In this document: positions 5,118 to 5,840 of the stretch, one piece after another
Layout of the letters: the number at the start of each line of letters is the position of its first letter
How positions within the stretch are numbered: position 1 is the first letter of the stretch
NCBI GenBank assembly: GCA_020052325.1
Contig: JAGVPF010000103.1
Coordinates: 1-5,840 of the forward strand
DNA: 5,840 nucleotides
DNA from: an archaeon
GTDB lineage: Archaea; Micrarchaeota; Micrarchaeia; Anstonellales; Bilamarchaeaceae
Direction of reading: 5' to 3'
Program-made: the position numbers and the translations under genes
Notes under the pieces: model-generated
Seen by the model: the letters and a program-made list of their open reading frames with translations, nothing else
Databases searched by the model: none
Told to the model about the DNA's origin: nothing

Positions 5118-5122
5118 TTTTT
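5118..5122 (+). terminator. T-run after the Cys/His-rich gene
   Basis: Five T begin 7 nt after the TAA of the 97-aa gene, a simple archaeal U-run stop signal. A GC-rich hairpin follows further on (GTGGGAGG 5145-5152 with CCTCCCAC 5168-5175, 15-nt loop) but has no T-run on either strand, so its role is unclear. Confidence 0.4.
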
Positions 5123-5181
5123 CATTTCCAAGAACCAGGACAGAGTGGGAGGCGGGAAGGGCAAAGCCCTCCCACGCCCCG

Positions 5182-5221
5182 AAAAATATCAGCCGGAGCA
5201 GGCCTCTCGTCCCGCTCCGGC
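5182..5221 (-). terminator. Hairpin plus T-run terminator for the 55-aa minus-strand gene
   Basis: GCCGGAGC (5192-5199) and GCTCCGGC (5214-5221) form a perfect 8-bp GC-rich stem with a 14-nt loop. Read on the minus strand, the stem is followed by TGATATTTTTC, giving a T5 run at 5186-5182. It lies 32 nt beyond the stop of the minus-strand small ORF and separates it from the convergent Cys/His-rich gene. Confidence 0.55.
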
Positions 5222-5253
5222 GTCTACTCCCATAAAGAAGGCTGTTACCATCT

Positions 5254-5421
5254 TCAGCATGAGTGTTGAATGGGGGAAATGCTTTGCTCTACCTCCATCG
5301 CGACCTCGTTGGCATAGTGTATGAGGACGTCGAAAAGTTCCCTCTCGCCCTCATCGAGCGCATCCCTGTACCTCATGAGCGAATCTATTTTCCCCCGAAC
5401 GTTCTCTCCTTTCATTTCCAT
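5254..5421 (-). CDS. Small 55-aa acidic helical protein, hypothetical
   Basis: This short minus-strand frame runs from ATG 5421 to TGA 5256-5254 and encodes 55 residues rich in Glu/Asp. A central stretch, RYRDALDEGERELFDVL (17-33), has a heptad-like hydrophobic spacing, so a helical hairpin or a coiled coil is likely. I recognise no family. Support for a real gene comes from a GGGTGGTC ribosome-binding-like sequence before ATG 5421, a TATA-like ATTATAAT further up (about 5440-5447), and a hairpin terminator behind its stop. A second in-frame ATG two codons later (5415) sits at leaderless spacing from that TATA box, so the protein may start there and have 53 residues. The overlapping longer frames in this stretch have poorer composition and cross the promoter. 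The C-terminus ends in Cys (QHSC). Confidence 0.5.
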   Translation of the reverse strand: MEMKGENVRGKIDSLMRYRDALDEGERELFDVLIHYANEVAMEVEQSISPIQHSC

Positions 5422-5439
5422 CCGACCACCCTTTCATGA

Positions 5440-5447
5440 TTATAATG
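5440..5447 (-). promoter_or_regulatory. TATA-like box for the 55-aa minus-strand gene
   Basis: On the minus strand ATTATAAT lies about 22 nt before ATG 5421 and about 28 nt before ATG 5415. The longer spacing is the normal one for a leaderless archaeal start, which speaks for the second ATG; the SD-like GGGTGG speaks for the first. Confidence 0.4.
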
Positions 5448-5448
5448 A

Positions 5449-5531
5449 GGCCCGGAAGGGCCCCCAGATTCTTGGACCGGGGAAATCTCCCCGACTTGGT
5501 GAACTTGCTCGCGCTGGCTTTGTTTATAAAC
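5449..5531. other. Hairpin-rich intergenic region with a palindromic TATA-like sequence
   Basis: The 176-nt gap between the 55-aa gene and the BofA-like gene contains two compact hairpins, GGCCC-GGAA-GGGCC (5449-5462, a GNRA tetraloop on the plus strand) and CGGGGA-AATC-TCCCCG (5478-5493), and then the palindrome GTTTATAAAC (5522-5531), which could act as a TATA box in either direction. If it fires leftward, the minus-strand gene would have a structured leader of about 80 nt. I found no tRNA or other recognised RNA here. Confidence 0.4.
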
Positions 5532-5570
5532 AAAAACCCGGACACCCCATTTCCGCGGCAAGGGAAGGCA

Positions 5571-5579
5571 TTTAACATT
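5571..5579 (+). promoter_or_regulatory. TATA-like box for the BofA-like gene
   Basis: TTTAACATT is centred about 24 nt before ATG 5598, matching a leaderless archaeal transcript. No SD sequence precedes the ATG. Confidence 0.45.
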
Positions 5580-5597
5580 TGCAGGCGTTTCTATTGC

Positions 5598-5840
5598 ATG
5601 GCAATCTACATCGAGCTGGGCACTCTACTGGCCGCTCTTTTCGTGCTTTACCTGCTGATCCAGTTCCTGAAGAATCCCCTCGCCATCCTTGCCAACTCCA
5701 TCCTGGGCATCCTCGCATTCGCTTATCTGAACTCGGCATTCCATCTCGGCATCGCCATAAACCTCTGGTCAATCCTGGCGGTAGCATTCGGCGGGCTTTT
5801 CGGTTTCCTCTTCGTGCTCGCAGCGCATTATCTTGGTCTG
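5598..5840 (+). CDS. BofA-family small membrane protein, partial at the right edge
   Basis: The first 81 residues are visible and the frame is still open at the window end. The protein is almost entirely hydrophobic, with an N-terminal helix (about 7-24), a KNP break (25-27), a second helix containing NSILGILAFAYLN (33-45) and a third segment after INLWSILAVAFGGLFGFLF (54-72). The Asn-Ser-x-x-Gly pattern, the I-N-x-W-S segment and the Gly-rich third helix are what I recall for the pro-sigmaK processing inhibitor BofA family (about 85-90 aa), whose archaeal members have no known role; archaea lack sigmaK. Only a few residues are probably missing. The start at 5598 is set by the TATA box at leaderless distance. 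It is divergent from the 55-aa gene. Small membrane proteins are easily misassigned, so the family call is likely but not certain. Confidence 0.75.
   Translation, partial: MAIYIELGTLLAALFVLYLLIQFLKNPLAILANSILGILAFAYLNSAFHLGIAINLWSILAVAFGGLFGFLFVLAAHYLGL

Noticed and set aside
5449..5493. SRP S-domain-like GGCCCGGAAGGGCC sequence.
   Set aside because: The GGAA-capped stem is a simple 5-bp hairpin, and the required AGCAGCC side and long helix 5/6 are absent.
5321..5578. 84-aa plus-strand and 75-aa minus-strand frames overlapping the 55-aa gene and the intergenic hairpins.
   Set aside because: They run through promoter and hairpin sequence and have low-complexity or unconvincing composition; the 55-aa frame has better signals.
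1..5840. CRISPR arrays, IS transposases, rRNA genes.
   Set aside because: No regularly spaced repeats, transposase motifs or rRNA sequence were seen on either strand.

Overview
The window looks archaeal, probably from an uncultivated, moderately GC-rich lineage (possibly DPANN-like; lineage is inference). Starts are preceded by TATA-like boxes about 24-27 nt upstream, giving near-leaderless mRNAs, and some genes carry GGTG/GAGG-type Shine-Dalgarno (SD) sequences. Genes are tightly packed, and the encoded families (a short NiFe-hydrogenase small subunit, a HypC-like fusion protein, a BofA-like membrane protein) fit an anaerobic archaeon.

Left part (1-1283, minus strand): a NiFe-hydrogenase pair, small subunit then large subunit, with the large subunit cut by the window edge. 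From nearly the same AT-rich promoter, a three-gene operon runs the other way (1338-4199, plus strand): an EamA/DMT-type 10-TM transporter, a 244-aa protein whose C-terminal half looks like the hydrogenase maturation chaperone HypC, and a membrane thioredoxin-CcdA/DsbD fusion. The 4-nt gap and ATGA overlap argue for co-transcription. The HypC-like domain ties this operon to the hydrogenase, so the two divergent units may form one hydrogenase/redox module.

Middle (4200-4755): a very AT-rich block with a strong TATA box, then a stretch (4362-4604) that folds into an elaborate RNA. It has an 11-bp closing stem, four internal hairpins, a possible 7-bp pseudoknot and a terminal U6 run. I could not match it to RNase P RNA, SRP RNA, tRNA or a known riboswitch. 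A 46-aa protein that is half Lys/Arg starts 10 nt after the U-run. This RNA plus small basic protein is the most unusual part of the window.

Right part (4756-5840): a 97-aa protein with a Cys/His-rich N-terminus, a convergent 55-aa minus-strand ORF with a likely terminator, a hairpin-rich divergent intergenic region, and the start of a BofA-family membrane protein that runs off the right edge.
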